From contig JAEYOP010000063.1 of the NCBI GenBank assembly GCA_023411575.1, positions 1 through 64,000 of the forward strand: 64,000 bases of DNA, in the 5' to 3' direction. This DNA comes from Bacillota bacterium. GTDB taxonomy: Bacteria > Bacillota > Clostridia > Acetivibrionales > DTU013. The position numbers and the translations under genes were made by a program. Below are positions 43,987 to 53,393 of this stretch, piece by piece (position 1 is the stretch's first letter; every line of letters begins with the position of its first letter). The notes under the pieces were generated by a model, which was given only the letters and a program-made list of their open reading frames with translations, ran no database searches and was not told where the DNA came from.

Positions 43987-45522
43987 TTATTCCCACTCAA
44001 TGGTTGCCGGCGGCTTGCTGGTGATGTCGTAAACGATCCGGTTGATATGCTTTACTTCATTGACAATGCGGTTTGATATCTTCTCCAGCAGGTCGTAGGG
44101 AATCCTGGCCCAGTCCGCCGTCATAAAGTCCGTGGTCGTGACGGCCCTGAGCGCAAGCGTGTAGTCGTAGGTTCTTTCATCGCCCATAACCCCTACGCTT
44201 CGCATTCCCGTGAGGACCGTGAAGTATTGGTTGATTTCCCGGTCAAGCCCCGCGCCGGCAATCTCGCTCCGGAAAATATGATCGGAATCCCGCAGGATTT
44301 CCAGCTTCTCCTTGGTGATGTCGCCGATGATCCGGATGGCCAGGCCGGGTCCCGGGAAGGGCTGGCGCCAGACGATCTCGGCGGGAATTTCAAGCTCCTC
44401 GCCCGCTTTGCGCACTTCATCCTTGAACAGGTTGCGGAGGGGTTCGATGATTTCCTTGAAGTCCACGTAATCCGGCAAGCCGCCGACATTATGATGGCTC
44501 TTTATAACGGCTGCGTCCCCCGCGCCGCTTTCGATGACGTCGGGATAAATCGTCCCCTGTACCAGGAAATCCACCCGGCCGATCTTCTTGGCTTCTTCTT
44601 CGAATACGCGGATGAATTCCTCGCCGATGATCTTTCTTTTCCGTTCCGGATCCTCCACGCCGGCAAGCCTGTCCAGGAACCGTGCTTCTGCGTCGACGCG
44701 GATCAGGTTGATGTCGAACTTTTCCCGGAATACCTTTTCCACCTGATCCCCTTCGTATTTCCGGAGAAGACCATGGTCCACAAAGATACAGGTCAGCTGG
44801 CTGCCAACCGCCTTGTGCATCAGGACGGCGGCGACGGACGAATCAACTCCGCCGGAAAGAGCGCACAGCACCTTTCCGCTGCCGACTTTTTCCCGGATTG
44901 CACGGATGGTCTGCTCCACAAAGGACGACATGACCCAGTCGCCGGAACAGCCGCAGATATCGTACAGGAAATTGTTCAGAATGTCCCTTCCCCTGGGGGT
45001 GTGCATGACTTCCGGGTGGAACTGTACGCCGTAAAAGTTCCGGCCGCAATCCTCCATCGCCGCATTGGGGCAGGTCGTTGACCATGCCGTTTTTTCGAAG
45101 CCCCCGGGCATGTTCTTTACATAATAGGTATGGCTCATCCAGCAGGTAGTGGTGCTGTCAACGCTCTTGAAGAGTCTGCTGGAATTCCGGAGTTCTATGT
45201 CCATTTTGCCATATTCGCGCTGATCGGCCCTTTCGACGCCGCCGCCCAGCATGACGCCCATGAGCTGCATGCCGTAGCAGATTCCGAGAACCGGTATGCC
45301 AAGATTGAATACTTCACTGTCGCAGAAGGGAGCGGACGGATCGAGGACCGAAGCCGGACCGCCTGTGAAAATAATGCCTTTCGGATTTAAAGCCTTGATC
45401 CGCTCAACGGGTGCATTATACGGCAACACTTCGCAATAGACCCGGGCTTCCCTTACTCTTCTGGCTATCAGCTGGTTGTATTGTCCGCCGAAATCCAGTA
45501 CGAGAACCAGTTCATTATTCAT
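43987..45522 (-). CDS. guaA: GMP synthase (glutamine-hydrolysing)
   Basis: A 511-residue enzyme making GMP from XMP. The class I glutaminase has VLDFGGQYNQLIARRVRE, the nucleophile in GICYGMQLM and FHPEVMHT. The synthetase has a PP-loop LSGGVDSSVAA, and the C-terminal dimer domain ends KPPATIEWE. Own promoter at 45560-45588. Confidence 0.96.
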   Translation of the reverse strand: MNNELVLVLDFGGQYNQLIARRVREARVYCEVLPYNAPVERIKALNPKGIIFTGGPASVLDPSAPFCDSEVFNLGIPVLGICYGMQLMGVMLGGGVERADQREYGKMDIELRNSSRLFKSVDSTTTCWMSHTYYVKNMPGGFEKTAWSTTCPNAAMEDCGRNFYGVQFHPEVMHTPRGRDILNNFLYDICGCSGDWVMSSFVEQTIRAIREKVGSGKVLCALSGGVDSSVAAVLMHKAVGSQLTCIFVDHGLLRKYEGDQVEKVFREKFDINLIRVDAEARFLDRLAGVEDPERKRKIIGEEFIRVFEEEAKKIGRVDFLVQGTIYPDVIESGAGDAAVIKSHHNVGGLPDYVDFKEIIEPLRNLFKDEVRKAGEELEIPAEIVWRQPFPGPGLAIRIIGDITKEKLEILRDSDHIFRSEIAGAGLDREINQYFTVLTGMRSVGVMGDERTYDYTLALRAVTTTDFMTADWARIPYDLLEKISNRIVNEVKHINRIVYDITSKPPATIEWE

Positions 45523-45559
45523 TTTCTTTTTCTCCTATTATCGTTGTAGGTTAAACCTA

Positions 45560-45588
45560 ATTATATCCGAGCAAATTTGCATTGTAAA
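45560..45588 (-). promoter_or_regulatory. Sigma-A promoter of guaA
   Basis: TTTACA, a 17-base spacer, and TATAAT on the minus strand, about 40 bases before the guaA start. Confidence 0.75.
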
Positions 45589-45652
45589 CGGCATAATAGC
45601 TGCAAAAACGGGAGGAACGGGAAAAATATTTTTGCATTTTGACAGGAAGTGT

Positions 45653-46603
45653 TCATTCCGTGTGAAATGCGTTTCTCAACGCGGAACCGTTGAGAAAATC
45701 GAAGCAACGCCCCTGGTATCTGCCCTCCAGCAGCATTTTCGATTCAATCTCCTCCTGCACCTTCCACCAACTGGTATTCCAATTGCAAAAAAGGGTCCTT
45801 TCGGCAGGCGCCCGTCCAAGCAGCCTCTGGACTACAATTTCCGGGTCGAGGTATTCCAGGAAGGCAATGCTCCTTTCAATGAACGCCTCCTTGCCAAGAG
45901 GCTGAAAATCCCCTCTTTTATAGCTTTCACCCAGCCAGGTCCCGTCAAGGATGTAAAGGGAATGGCATTTGACCTGGTCCGTCCCCAGGGCAGAAAGCAG
46001 CCTGGCGCCTTCGATCACGTCGTCCCGGTCATCTGTCGGGAGATCGTTGATCATATGGGTGCATACCTCCAGACCTCTTTTTTTGATCCTTAACACAGCA
46101 TCCACGTATTCCGCGAGGCCATGCCCCCTTTTCAGCCACTGGAGCGTCTTGTTGCTGACGGACTGCAAGCCCAGCTCGAGGACGACGTCCACTTCTTTTT
46201 CCGATTTCAGCCGCGCCAAAAAATCCAGCCGCCGGTCGTCGATGCAGTCCGGCCTCGTTGAAATATAAAGCGCCGCGATCCCTTCCCCGCAAGCCTCGGT
46301 CATATACTGCGAGAAGCAGTCCAACGGCAGGTAGGTATTGGAGAAATTCTGAAAATAGGCAATAAATTTTTCCGCTTTATAATTCTTGCCAATATAGTGC
46401 GAATTGCCTTCAAGCTGGCTTGATACGCTCATATGAGCCGGCAGCATCTCAAAGCCGGCCCCCTCTTCCCCGCAGAAGCAGCAGCCGTCGCGGCCCGCCG
46501 GTCCGTTCCGGTTGGGGCATCCGACCGGCAGGTTTATGGGCAGCTTGTATACCTTGCAGCCATATTTGCTTTTAAGATAATCGGAAAATTTATTATATAA
46601 CAT
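45653..46603 (-). CDS. TIGR01212-type radical SAM protein (YhcC-like)
   Basis: About 316 residues. The cluster-binding region is VGCPNRNG then GCCFCGEEGAG, the spaced Cys pattern of this family in place of the usual CxxxCxxC. It is followed by IALYISTRPDCIDD, ELGLQSV and CTHMINDLPTDDRDD, split motifs of the radical SAM barrel. The function is unknown; the family is related to Elp3-like enzymes. The start at 46603 has AAGGG 7 bases upstream and is one base after the larC stop; upstream codons run antisense-like through larC. Confidence 0.88.
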   Translation of the reverse strand: MLYNKFSDYLKSKYGCKVYKLPINLPVGCPNRNGPAGRDGCCFCGEEGAGFEMLPAHMSVSSQLEGNSHYIGKNYKAEKFIAYFQNFSNTYLPLDCFSQYMTEACGEGIAALYISTRPDCIDDRRLDFLARLKSEKEVDVVLELGLQSVSNKTLQWLKRGHGLAEYVDAVLRIKKRGLEVCTHMINDLPTDDRDDVIEGARLLSALGTDQVKCHSLYILDGTWLGESYKRGDFQPLGKEAFIERSIAFLEYLDPEIVVQRLLGRAPAERTLFCNWNTSWWKVQEEIESKMLLEGRYQGRCFDFLNGSALRNAFHTE

Positions 46604-46604
46604 G

Positions 46605-47960
46605 CTAGAGCCCTTGCTGTTTTGCCCATTCCGCTTTGACAAGCTCGTAAACCTTTGCAAGCGGCATTCCGGTTTCCTGTGCGATTCTCCGGCAATCCTC
46701 AAATTCGGGGGAAGCCTTCCGGACCTGGCCAAAAGAGGCCGTCTTGACCCTTGCCTTGCCGAATCCGGTTTCGACTGGCAGGGTTTCCCGTTCCATACAA
46801 TAACGCTCCATCCGGCGCGAGCGGATTCCGAGGGTGGAGGTCTCCGCAAGCACGATTTCGGCCAACAGGTCTTCCGTGCCCGGTTTTGCAATCACGGTAA
46901 GCATATATGCGGGTCTGTTCTTCTTCATGAAAATCGGCGTAAAGAACACATCCAGAGCTCCCGCTTCTAGGAGTCTCGTCATCGTGTAGCCCAATATTTC
47001 CGAAGTAGTGTCGTCTATATTCGTTTCCAGTACAATAATTTCGTCCTTGGGCGGCAGGTTTCCGGCTCTCCCGGGCTCGTTGCCTGCCTTCTCGGATGAT
47101 TCGTACTCTCTTCCAGACAGTCGGTCTTTCTCCGGCCCCTCCAGAGTTTCGCCCAAAATGACCCGAAGGGCGTTCAGCCTTCCCGTATTCCGCTTTCCAT
47201 GACCGTAACCCGTTTTTTCAATTTTCATTTGAGGCATCACGCCGAAGCTGGAAGCAAGGCATTTGATAATCCCCATTCCCGTCGGTGTTACCAATTCCGT
47301 TCCGACATCCTCCGAGACAAGCGGTATCCCGCTTCCGGCCAGCATCTCCATGACTGCGGGCACCGGAACCGGTATGATCCCATGCCTGCACTCAATAAAT
47401 CCGCTGCCGTCGTGAAGAACGGAGCTGTAGACCCTTTCGACGCCAAGGAGCTCCAGGCATATTGCCGTTCCGGCAATATCGACGATGGAATCGATCGCTC
47501 CCACCTCATGGAAATGCACTTCGTTGATGGGTTTGCCATGCACCTTTGCCTCGGCGGCCGCAATCTCCCTGAACACCTTTTTGCTGAAGGCTTTGATATT
47601 TGAACTGAGACTGCTGTGTTCTATGATCTCCTCTATTTCAGGAAGTCCGCGCTCCCCGTTTTTATGCACGTGGTCATGGGAATGGGCATCGTCATGCGAG
47701 TGTGGGTGGGTATGGTCATGCGTATGCTCATGGTCATGGCCGTGTTCATGCCCCTCCTCCGGGTCCGTCAGCACGACATTGATATCGGTCCCGCTTATCC
47801 CGTTCACCGTTTTCGAAACGATTTCAATCCGATACCCTTCCAGGTTCAGCTTTGCCAGCTCGTCCAGGAACCTTTTCCGGTCGATGCCCAGGTCCAGCAG
47901 GGCTCCGATTGTCATATCCCCGCTGATTCCCGAAAAACAGTCAAAATACAATATCTTCAT
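46605..47960 (-). CDS. larC: Nickel pincer cofactor biosynthesis protein LarC
   Basis: A 451-residue LarC, which inserts nickel into the pyridinium pincer nucleotide. Seen: N-terminal LYFDCFSGISGDMTIGALLDLG, a His-rich loop (about 71-99, some 13 His with Asp/Glu) for nickel, HFHEVGAIDSIVDI, and IVLETNIDDTTSEILGY. Here it is one continuous frame, unlike lactobacilli, where larC is read through a frameshift. GGGAGA 4 bases before the ATG. Confidence 0.93.
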   Translation of the reverse strand: MKILYFDCFSGISGDMTIGALLDLGIDRKRFLDELAKLNLEGYRIEIVSKTVNGISGTDINVVLTDPEEGHEHGHDHEHTHDHTHPHSHDDAHSHDHVHKNGERGLPEIEEIIEHSSLSSNIKAFSKKVFREIAAAEAKVHGKPINEVHFHEVGAIDSIVDIAGTAICLELLGVERVYSSVLHDGSGFIECRHGIIPVPVPAVMEMLAGSGIPLVSEDVGTELVTPTGMGIIKCLASSFGVMPQMKIEKTGYGHGKRNTGRLNALRVILGETLEGPEKDRLSGREYESSEKAGNEPGRAGNLPPKDEIIVLETNIDDTTSEILGYTMTRLLEAGALDVFFTPIFMKKNRPAYMLTVIAKPGTEDLLAEIVLAETSTLGIRSRRMERYCMERETLPVETGFGKARVKTASFGQVRKASPEFEDCRRIAQETGMPLAKVYELVKAEWAKQQGL

Positions 47961-48004
47961 ATCTTCTCCCTATCCGTGCCCTCTCCGCTCTTTCCGCGAA
48001 GCCG

Positions 48005-48751
48005 TTACAGCTTGTTGATCATGCTTGCCAGATACCCCGCGCCGAATCCGTTGTCAATATTGACAACGCCGATGCCGCTGGCGCAACTGTTCAGCATTGT
48101 CAAAAGCGCGGAAAGGCCGCCGAAGCTGGCGCCGTATCCTACGCTCGTCGGCACCGCAATGACCGGCTTGTCGACCAGTCCGCCGACGACGCTTGCCAGC
48201 GCCCCTTCCATTCCGGCCACGACGATGAGCACATTCGCCTGCATCAGCGCTTCCGTTTTGGCCAGCAGCCTGTGGATTCCCGCCACGCCGACGTCGTATA
48301 TCCGGTTGACCCGGTTGCCCATCGTTTCCGCCGTTACAGCAGCCTCTTCGGCCACGGGTATGTCGGACGTGCCCGCCGTTACTACGGCTATCACCTTCTC
48401 GGAAAGAGGAAGCTCCCTCTTTTTCACCACGACGATTCTGGCCATATCATAATAAACCGCGTCGGACGTCACTTCCAGGATCCCCTTGTAGACGTCCTCC
48501 CCGGCTCTCGTTGCCATTATGTTGCAGTCCTTCTCCATCAGCCGGGCGACGATGGCCTTGGTATGCTCCACCGTCTTCCCCTGGCAATAAATCACCTCGG
48601 GATAGCCGTTCCGCAGGTTCCGGTGGTGATCGATCTTTGCAAAGCCCAGATCCTCAAAAGGTAACAGCTTTAGCTCGGAAAGCGCTTTGTCCACGCTTAC
48701 CCCGCCGCTTTTGACCTCCTCCAGCAATTTTCTCAAAGCTTCATTGTCCAC
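48005..48751 (-). CDS. larB: Nickel pincer cofactor biosynthesis protein LarB
   Basis: A 248-residue LarB, the carboxylase/hydrolase acting on nicotinic acid adenine dinucleotide. The PurE-like C-terminal half shows VTAGTSDIPVAEEAA, VVAGMEGALASVVGGLVDKPVIAVPTS in separate motifs, and GYGASFGGLSALLTMLNSC. GTG start, GGGAGG upstream. Downstream of the DUF2520 gene. Confidence 0.94.
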   Translation of the reverse strand: MDNEALRKLLEEVKSGGVSVDKALSELKLLPFEDLGFAKIDHHRNLRNGYPEVIYCQGKTVEHTKAIVARLMEKDCNIMATRAGEDVYKGILEVTSDAVYYDMARIVVVKKRELPLSEKVIAVVTAGTSDIPVAEEAAVTAETMGNRVNRIYDVGVAGIHRLLAKTEALMQANVLIVVAGMEGALASVVGGLVDKPVIAVPTSVGYGASFGGLSALLTMLNSCASGIGVVNIDNGFGAGYLASMINKL

Positions 48752-48772
48752 TCCTGCGTCCCTCCCGTATAT

Positions 48773-49648
48773 TCATTCAAAACCACCGAACAGGCCCATC
48801 AATACCTGGGCCCTGTCTTCATCAATCGTGCCTTTCTCCAGGGCCAGCAGCACCGTGGACCTTCCCAGGCTTTTATACAGCTCCGCCTCGTCGGGAAGCA
48901 TTTTTTCCATTGCCTCCAGATGGGCCGCGACGGTTCCCGCATCTCCCCTTGAAATCGGCCCCGTCAGCGCTTCCACGCTTCCGAGCCGGGATATGTTTTC
49001 CACCGTGCTCCGCAGCAGCGGCGCAAACGCCCGGATGCCCGCTTCACGGTCGATTCCCGCGCACTCCAGCATCCTGGCGGCCGTATGGGAAAGGGTCACC
49101 ATATAATTTGAAAGGATGCATGCAGCCGCATGATACAGGCTTTTCGCCCCCTCATCCACCTTCAGCATCGAGCTCCCCAGCAGGCTCACGATTTCCGCCG
49201 CTGCCGCTTCGGCCCCCGACATTCCTTCAAAGCCGAAGCAGATCCCGTACATGCTCTCCCAGGAATCCCTTCTGTCGGGAAAGGTCTGGATCGGATGCAG
49301 CGAACCGACGGCTCCTCCCGCTTTCCGAATGCAGTCCAGCACGCCGGAGGACAAAGCCCCGCTGCAGTGCAGAAACACTTTGCCGGACAGGCCGGCCTCC
49401 CCCGTAAGCTGGGCGATTTCGCGGGCAACAGGCGCGATTGCCGTGTCCGGAACCGTTATAAACAGGATATCGCCGGCATCGACAAGCTCCTTCAGGCTGT
49501 CAAAGCTCCTGCAACGGACCGCCTGCGCGGCAAATTCGGCGGAAGCCGCCGACCTGCTGTATATCCCCGCTATCGGCACCCTTCTTTGGGAAAGGGCCAG
49601 CGCCAGCGAACAGCCGACCCGACCCGCTCCGATGATCCCTATCCGCAT
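48773..49648 (-). CDS. Rossmann-fold DUF2520 protein
   Basis: A 291-residue protein with an N-terminal NAD(P)-binding Rossmann domain (MRIGIIGAGRVGCSLALAL) and a C-terminal helical DUF2520 domain (ALTGPISRGDAGTVAAHL). Overall it is like pyrroline-5-carboxylate or ketopantoate reductases. The substrate is unknown. It lies inside the lar cluster between larE and larB, so it may modify a product of a nickel-pincer enzyme. GGAGG 7 bases before the ATG. Confidence 0.85.
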   Translation of the reverse strand: MRIGIIGAGRVGCSLALALSQRRVPIAGIYSRSAASAEFAAQAVRCRSFDSLKELVDAGDILFITVPDTAIAPVAREIAQLTGEAGLSGKVFLHCSGALSSGVLDCIRKAGGAVGSLHPIQTFPDRRDSWESMYGICFGFEGMSGAEAAAAEIVSLLGSSMLKVDEGAKSLYHAAACILSNYMVTLSHTAARMLECAGIDREAGIRAFAPLLRSTVENISRLGSVEALTGPISRGDAGTVAAHLEAMEKMLPDEAELYKSLGRSTVLLALEKGTIDEDRAQVLMGLFGGFE

Positions 49649-49666
49649 ACCGCATCCTCCCGGGTT

Positions 49667-50506
49667 TCAGGCTAAAACGCCGCCCACGCTCTTCTTCGTC
49701 TTCTCGTCCAGAACCTCGTTCATGCTTCCCGTCCGGTAGCCCCGCAAATCAAGGGTTATATATTTAAAGCCCGCTTCCTTGAGCTTTTCATGCACCCTGT
49801 CCATCAGTTCGGTATCGAAGAACCGGCTTCTTTCCTCCCGCGCGACTTCAATTCTTGCTACCTCTCCATGATGGCGCACGCGCACCTGCCGGAAGCCCAT
49901 GTCCAGCAGGAACTGTTCGGCTTTGTCGATCATCTGCAATTTTTCCCGCGTAATCTCCTGCCCATACGGAAATCTTGAGGCAAGGCATGCGAAAGGTTGC
50001 TTGTTCCAGGTCGGCAGCCCCATTTCCCTGGATAATTTCCGGATATCGTCCTTCGTCATCCCGGCTTCCCTCAGGGGACTCCTTATTCCAAGCTCCCGGA
50101 GCGCCTGCAGGCCGGGCCGGTAGTCGCCGAGATCGTCCATGTTCGAGCCGTCGACCACATGGTCTATTCCGTGCTGGCCCGCGATGTCCCTCACCTTGGA
50201 GAAAAGCTCCTTCTTGCAGAAATAGCACCGGTTGGCCGGGTTCTGTGAAAACCCCTCTATTTCAAGTTCTTCCGAATAAATAACAATGTGCTTCACGCCG
50301 ATCTTCTGCATGAACTCCGACGCTTCCCGGAATTCCCGCTCTGGATAGGTAGAAGATCTTGCCGTTATGGCAATGACCCTGTCCCCCAGGGTATCGGCGA
50401 CCACCTTCAGCAGGAAGGTACTGTCCACGCCGCCCGAAAAAGCCACGGCGACACCGCCCATTTCCGCCAACAGTTCCTTTAATTTTTTCAGTTTCAGCTC
50501 TTCCAT
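49667..50506 (-). CDS. larE: Pyridinium-3,5-bisthiocarboxylate synthase LarE
   Basis: A 279-residue PP-loop sulfur transferase. Seen: FSGGVDSTFLL (about 23-33), DGSNMDDLGDYRPG, and GLPTWNKQPFACLASRFPYG. Cysteines C94 and C97 (RCYFC) with C174 (FACLASR) form the three-Cys set that binds a 4Fe-4S cluster in cluster-type LarE, rather than the single sacrificial Cys of Lactobacillus. First gene of the lar cluster; the ribosome site is weak. Confidence 0.92.
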   Translation of the reverse strand: MEELKLKKLKELLAEMGGVAVAFSGGVDSTFLLKVVADTLGDRVIAITARSSTYPEREFREASEFMQKIGVKHIVIYSEELEIEGFSQNPANRCYFCKKELFSKVRDIAGQHGIDHVVDGSNMDDLGDYRPGLQALRELGIRSPLREAGMTKDDIRKLSREMGLPTWNKQPFACLASRFPYGQEITREKLQMIDKAEQFLLDMGFRQVRVRHHGEVARIEVAREERSRFFDTELMDRVHEKLKEAGFKYITLDLRGYRTGSMNEVLDEKTKKSVGGVLA

Positions 50507-50635
50507 CTTGTTTTCGACACTCCTGTCATATTAAGTAAAAAACAGCACGCCTGTGCGTAGATATATATTACCACATTTCACATTGCTGCAACATAGGAGT
50601 TGGAATATTCCAGGGCCGATATTGATTTTGCGGCT

Positions 50636-50671
50636 ATGGGATGACCGGAATTTATGATTCGGTCATCCCAT
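50636..50671. repeat. Perfect 12-bp inverted repeat in divergent gap
   Basis: ATGGGATGACCG and its complement with a 12-base spacer, between larE and the secreted-protein gene. It is followed at 50679-50695 by a second inverted repeat, CACTTGT/ACAAGTG. They might be terminator or operator sites; no T-run follows the first. Confidence 0.5.
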
Positions 50672-50759
50672 ATTGTTTCACTTGTTTTACAAGTGCCTGA
50701 AATGCATTGTGCGGTATCCGGGCCTTTGTTATTATTAAAATAGAGGGAGAGATTCCACC

Positions 50760-53297
50760 GTGAAAACAAAAATTGCGCTTATTTTTTTCGCTTTGCTTTA
50801 CATATTGGCCGCCGGTTCGGTTTCAGCGGCAGCAACCATAAATTCATCAGACCAGGGCGATACGATCCGGCTTTTCGACAAAACCACCGGAATTACGGCG
50901 GAAATCAACAATCATACCCTGGATCAGGCCGGCTTTAATTCCCTGCGCGTATATTACAACAATTACGCCCTGACGGAGGGCGACCTCTTCAGCCGGTTTA
51001 TTGAACTAAAGAAAAGCTACATCTCTGCGCTGCAATCCTTTTATAACACAAACTATCTCAGTTCCTCGGACGGAAAAAACGCTGAAACAGCCATGCAGAT
51101 TTATTATGAAGGCACAGAAGCATTATACGGACTGAACAATTGCAGCGTGTATCTTTACAACATCGTACAGTACGAAGGCTTAAATTCCACTGAGCAGATC
51201 CATCTCGACCTGATTATTCCCAACCGGGCCGAGAACGCCGTCATAACGATCAAATTCACCATTCCCAAAGACAAGCTGGACGCCGCCTTAAACGGAACAG
51301 TCGAATCCATGATGTCCGGCTTTCAGTTCAAGGGCCTTCCCCGCCAGGAGAAAGCCCCCCGCGTCCTGTTCGACAAGGCGCTGATGGAGAAGGCCCGGCT
51401 GGGCGTTTATCCGGCCGCCTCCCAGAGCAAGCCCGCATATGCCTACGTTGAAAACGCGGCCGCCGGCTATTCGGTCTCTCTGCCGTCCACTTACGTCCCT
51501 TACATACAAAACGGCCTCGGCGGCGTTTTTACCTACACGAGCTATAAAATAAATCCGAACCTGATCTTTTCCATCTCATCGGAGCCCCTTCAGGGCGCGG
51601 GCATGTCCGACGCGCTGACCCGGTTCAAGGTCACCTCCTACGGCTCCGTAAAGATCCTGGAGAACAGCACCAAAAGATTCGGTCTGAAAGATTACTCCTA
51701 CCTTTCCTATGTCAGTTCCACAGGCGGAATCACTCTCTACTGCCAGGATTATTATTACCAAAGCAGCTCCCGGCTGTATAAGCTGCAGCTGCAAAGCGCC
51801 CTGGCCGAACCGGGCGCAAATGTCACGAACCAGATGGCAAAAATCCTGTCCGGCTTTTATATATCCGGCCCGGAGACAGCATCCATAACATCGGCGGCGG
51901 TGACGGCGGCGGTCAAATTTCTCAACAGCGAGGAGGGCTACAGCTTCCAGTATCCAAAAAGCTGGCGGCTGGAAGACGTCTCGACCGATATCGCTTACGA
52001 CCGGTACCGCCTGTCCATTCCGGGCCTCTCCGGCGCACTGGATATCACGGTCCAGGAAAGCGAGCTGAACAATATCGTCACATTCGCCGATATTGTAAAA
52101 AGTGTCAACGGGAAATCCGTCACAAGCTGGCCGGATCTGACGGTCAACTACAATCCGCCTTTCAAGGGAAAAATCTCCCGGCAGCTGTATTCCGATTTTT
52201 CAATAAACGGTTCCGTTTCGACAATCTATCGGCTGAGCGCCTTCATGGACGAAAACGGCAGGAACCGGCTGTGCTATTCCGTGGATATCATAAAGAACCG
52301 GAAGGTGTACTCCCTGTTCATCACGGCGGCGGAGTACAGGACCTCGGGCGGCCAATTCGCCGACAGCCTCGTCAACAGCCTTGTCAATACGGTGGCCGGC
52401 TCCTTCCGCACGGAAACGACCCCGGAATCCGAAGCCCGGCGTTTGGCAGGCGAGACGCGAAACCGGAAGCTGGTTTTCGTTGAAAAATATTTGAAACAGT
52501 TGATTGACCCCAGGCTGACCATTACATCCGTTGACACCCTGCAGGCGGACGGAACCTTTTACGCGACGGTGGGCAACACCGGGGACGGCGGCTTTTACAA
52601 AATCCTGCTGGACTACCCCAATAAACAGGTTTCCGTTGTCGGCAGCGTTTTAATACGGGATATCCTGCAAAGCGAAATGAACCGGCTTAAAGAATTGTAT
52701 AAAGACAGGAGAATTCTCAGCGCCGTCCGGAATGAGAGCAGCATGACGCTGACAATCGAATCCCGGGACAATATCGAGGCCAATTCCGTCATCCGCGTGT
52801 TCAAGGTCAAGGCCTTTCTGGAGAACGGCAGCGTGAAATGGCAGACGGCCCGGCTTGCGCGGCAGGAAGACTACATGTGGGAATGCGAAAGCTATATAAA
52901 ATCACGGATCGGAAATGACACAAAGGTTTATTATTCGAACAAGAATGTGTTCCTGGATATCGAACCGTACAAACAAAAGAACATGGATTACCAACTGATG
53001 ATCTATGAAGATTCGCCGAAATTGAAGAGTTTCCTGGTCTTATCCTTCAATCCCAACAACAGCTTATTCAGTGTATACAACAAATTCATGCTGCTGGACG
53101 ATGTCGCCGGGGAAATCCGGAAGCTATACGGCATCACATATTTAAGCCAGCGAAGCGACGCCGTCGAATTCAATCCCGAAACCTTTACCATGACGCTGCA
53201 CCCTGCAGACAAGCGCGGCAATGAAACCTCTCCGGAGCAATATCAAATCCGGTACAACCCGGATAAGGGAATACTGGAATACAAAAAGCTGTATTAA
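50760..53297 (+). CDS. Large secreted protein with repeated PsbP/Mog1-like domains
   Basis: An 845-residue exported protein with a signal peptide (IALIFFALLYILAAGSVSAAA). At least two segments look like PsbP/Mog1-type folds, opening with GYSVSLPSTYVPY (about 239) and GYSFQYPKSWRL (about 395), after an N-terminal region with a similar strand pattern. The C-terminal 300 residues are beta-rich without a recognised family. No anchor or sortase signal is seen. GTG start with AGGGAGAG 8 bases upstream. It stands alone, divergent from larE. The function is unknown. Confidence 0.75.
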   Translation: MKTKIALIFFALLYILAAGSVSAAATINSSDQGDTIRLFDKTTGITAEINNHTLDQAGFNSLRVYYNNYALTEGDLFSRFIELKKSYISALQSFYNTNYLSSSDGKNAETAMQIYYEGTEALYGLNNCSVYLYNIVQYEGLNSTEQIHLDLIIPNRAENAVITIKFTIPKDKLDAALNGTVESMMSGFQFKGLPRQEKAPRVLFDKALMEKARLGVYPAASQSKPAYAYVENAAAGYSVSLPSTYVPYIQNGLGGVFTYTSYKINPNLIFSISSEPLQGAGMSDALTRFKVTSYGSVKILENSTKRFGLKDYSYLSYVSSTGGITLYCQDYYYQSSSRLYKLQLQSALAEPGANVTNQMAKILSGFYISGPETASITSAAVTAAVKFLNSEEGYSFQYPKSWRLEDVSTDIAYDRYRLSIPGLSGALDITVQESELNNIVTFADIVKSVNGKSVTSWPDLTVNYNPPFKGKISRQLYSDFSINGSVSTIYRLSAFMDENGRNRLCYSVDIIKNRKVYSLFITAAEYRTSGGQFADSLVNSLVNTVAGSFRTETTPESEARRLAGETRNRKLVFVEKYLKQLIDPRLTITSVDTLQADGTFYATVGNTGDGGFYKILLDYPNKQVSVVGSVLIRDILQSEMNRLKELYKDRRILSAVRNESSMTLTIESRDNIEANSVIRVFKVKAFLENGSVKWQTARLARQEDYMWECESYIKSRIGNDTKVYYSNKNVFLDIEPYKQKNMDYQLMIYEDSPKLKSFLVLSFNPNNSLFSVYNKFMLLDDVAGEIRKLYGITYLSQRSDAVEFNPETFTMTLHPADKRGNETSPEQYQIRYNPDKGILEYKKLY

Positions 53298-53314
53298 AAA
53301 AGCCATTCAACAGC

Positions 53315-53368
53315 GGCGGGACAGAAGGACAGCTGCCTGTTTCACCGCTGTTCCGTCACTGTCCCGCC
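53315..53368. terminator. Bidirectional terminator hairpin
   Basis: GGCGGGACAG and CTGTCCCGCC arms (10 bases) around a 34-base loop that can itself pair. It lies between two convergent genes, the secreted protein and prfB. Confidence 0.55.
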
Positions 53369-53393
53369 CGTCCTTGTTTCATTCTACCGCTCT

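Noticed and set aside
50578..50769. A 63-codon minus-strand ORF between larE and the secreted protein
   Set aside because: No ribosome site or family; it runs through the inverted repeats and the start of the divergent gene.
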